DNA of 6,171 bases from Phormidesmis priestleyi (GTDB lineage Bacteria > Cyanobacteriota > Cyanobacteriia > Phormidesmidales > Phormidesmidaceae), in assembly GCA_003242115.1 (NCBI GenBank), contig QBMP01000011.1, positions 1 through 6,171 of the forward strand. Direction: 5' to 3'. Below, piece after piece: positions 5,276-6,171 of this stretch. Numbering within the stretch: the stretch's first letter is position 1; the number at the start of each line of letters is the position of its first letter. The notes under the pieces are model-generated. The model was not told the origin of the DNA, made no database searches, and was given only the letters and a program-made list of their open reading frames with translations. The translations under genes and the position numbers were made by a program.

Positions 5276-5345
5276 GAGCGTCAATTAGTCGGCCTTAGTC
5301 AGCTTTGTTTCGAAGAGCGAGCCTACTCAAACTCAAACAGCTTGA

Positions 5346-6171
5346 TCAGACGACCTCAACGTCTACAGCTTGAGCCTCAGACTCTTCATCCGCCGATACT
5401 TCCGTATTGGCCTCTGCACTGGCCTCTGTATCGGCTTCAGCCTCAGCAGGCTGAAGCGATCCTTCAGGGACTAGCTCCACATCAGCATTTTCCTTCAGCC
5501 AAGCCAAAATTTTCTCTTTCATCAAATCCTCGTTCACCACCTCTTGCAGGCGGTCTGGATCGATTTGGCTCTGATCTTCCACCTCAGCCATCATTTCTTT
5601 TGCACGGGCTTTGATTTCATCCGACTCGACCTCAATCGACTCTAGCCGCGCAATTTCGCCTAGCGCTAGGGTTCGGCGCAGTCGCTCAATCGCCTCCGGA
5701 CGCGCATTGCTACGCATGTTATCCACCAAGTCTTTAGTCATGAACTTGCTCAAATCAAGCCCCTGACGACTGAGCTGCATTGCCGTTTGAGAAACGATAA
5801 AGTCCACTTCGCGCTTGATCAAAGTATCTGGAATTTCGGCCTCAAGGTGAGTGACTAGCTCGTCAAGTAGCGCCTTTTCGACATTGCCCTCAGTCGTATC
5901 CGCAGCTTCCTTATCGTAGCGATCCTCTAAAGACTGTCGCAGCTCGGCCAGAGTTTCAAAATCACTGACCTCCTCAGCAAAGTCGTCATCGAGATCGGGC
6001 AGTTCCTTTTCTTTTAGCTCCTTGAGAGTGATCGCAAAAGTTGCAGGCTGACCAGCTAGCTCAGCTTGAGGATAATCTGCCGGAAAAGTCACCTCAACAT
6101 CTTTAATTTCTTCTAGCTTCATACCCACAATGCCTTCGACAAAGCCAGGGATAAAGCGACCTTCCTTAATC
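5346..6171 (-). CDS. tig: Trigger factor, C-terminal part (N-terminus outside the window)
   Basis: 274 residues are visible and the frame is open through the right edge. A GTG at 6128 sits inside the domain and is not the start. Trigger factor is the ribosome-docked chaperone that receives nascent chains. The first visible stretch, GRFIPGFVEGIVGMKLEEIKDV, is the end of the FKBP-like prolyl isomerase domain, continuing to ITLKELKEKELP. After this comes the helical substrate-cradling C-domain: LDDDFAEEVSDFETLAELRQ, then helices through IPDTLIKREVDFIVSQTAMQL and ILAWLKENADVELVPEG. The ribosome-binding domain is missing only because of the window edge. The last 40 or so residues are a low-complexity acidic Ala/Glu/Ser/Val tail (EAEADTEASAEANTEVSADE), probably disordered, as often seen in cyanobacterial trigger factors. 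It lies upstream of clpP-clpX, linking folding and degradation. The 586-bp gap argues that clpP is not simply read from the tig promoter. Confidence 0.96.
   Translation of the reverse strand, partial: IKEGRFIPGFVEGIVGMKLEEIKDVEVTFPADYPQAELAGQPATFAITLKELKEKELPDLDDDFAEEVSDFETLAELRQSLEDRYDKEAADTTEGNVEKALLDELVTHLEAEIPDTLIKREVDFIVSQTAMQLSRQGLDLSKFMTKDLVDNMRSNARPEAIERLRRTLALGEIARLESIEVESDEIKARAKEMMAEVEDQSQIDPDRLQEVVNEDLMKEKILAWLKENADVELVPEGSLQPAEAEADTEASAEANTEVSADEESEAQAVDVEVV

Larger units (their letters stand above)
4889..5285 (+). mobile_element. Probable decayed IS200/IS605-type (TnpB/omega-RNA) element or MITE in the tig-clpP gap
   Basis: The 586-bp gap between clpP and tig (4760-5345) holds no convincing gene but two copies of one block in the same orientation. 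At the right copy, caagaatc, a hairpin and gggggag then gcgtcaa resemble, from memory, the conserved right end of cyanobacterial TnpB-carrying IS200/IS605 elements, which is also the 3' part of their omega-RNA. One frame just before it reads SAKQESP (5231-5251), reminiscent of the extreme C-terminus encoded by such tnpB genes, but stops interrupt it. Full elements exceed 1 kb; here only about 400 bp remain, with no TnpB catalytic motifs visible. The left copy could be the matching left end or the end of a second remnant. The outer boundaries are approximate. Confidence 0.42.

Noticed and set aside
5368..5460. Repetitive DNA in the tig tail as a possible repeat element
   Set aside because: The near repeats (ggcctctg units) simply encode the acidic Ala/Glu tail; such tails are common in trigger factors.
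5342..5614. 90-codon plus-strand frame over the tig 3' end
   Set aside because: A Pro/Gln/Leu-rich shadow of the repetitive acidic tail of trigger factor.

Overview
The window looks like cyanobacterial chromosome. Two things point that way. The HIP1 octamer gcgatcgc occurs four times in about 6.2 kb (1125, 1913, 2523, 4640), roughly forty times chance expectation. The tig - clpP - clpX gene order is also the one known from cyanobacteria such as Synechocystis. The exact genus cannot be read from the sequence.

Left part (1-1795, plus strand). A short unrecognised gene (5-220) ends in a good intrinsic terminator. An AT-rich intergenic stretch follows, with a perfect 17-bp-arm inverted repeat (335-374). 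It leads into a HicA-HicB type II toxin-antitoxin pair: hicA at 420-680 and hicB at 661-1197, overlapping by 20 nt. About 100 nt further on is a second HicB-like gene (1301-1705). It keeps only the ribbon-helix-helix DNA-binding half (24 of 43 residues identical to the HicB C-terminal domain) and has no toxin partner. Short in-frame tandem duplications occur in hicB and in this orphan gene.

Right part (1796-6171, minus strand). Reading right to left: trigger factor (tig, N-terminus outside the window), a 586-bp gap, clpP, clpX 5 nt later, and an alpha/beta-hydrolase 55 nt after clpX. Trigger factor is the ribosome-bound chaperone. ClpX is the zinc-finger AAA+ unfoldase that feeds substrates to the ClpP serine peptidase, so this is a protein folding and turnover cluster. 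The hydrolase may simply be co-transcribed. The plus and minus blocks converge at 1706-1795, which holds three 11-bp tandem repeats.

The tig-clpP gap is not empty. It carries two 28-bp direct repeats (26/28 identical, about 340 bp apart). The second forms a hairpin in a context resembling the right end / omega-RNA 3' end of cyanobacterial IS200/IS605 TnpB elements, so I read it as a decayed or MITE-like remnant. Close to clpP there are a 25-bp dyad and a possible promoter.

Nothing here is clearly a wholly new system. The best candidates for something undescribed are the hicAB locus with its toxin-less RHH paralogue, palindrome and leader mini-ORF, and the transposon-end remnant lodged inside the tig-clpP-clpX locus.
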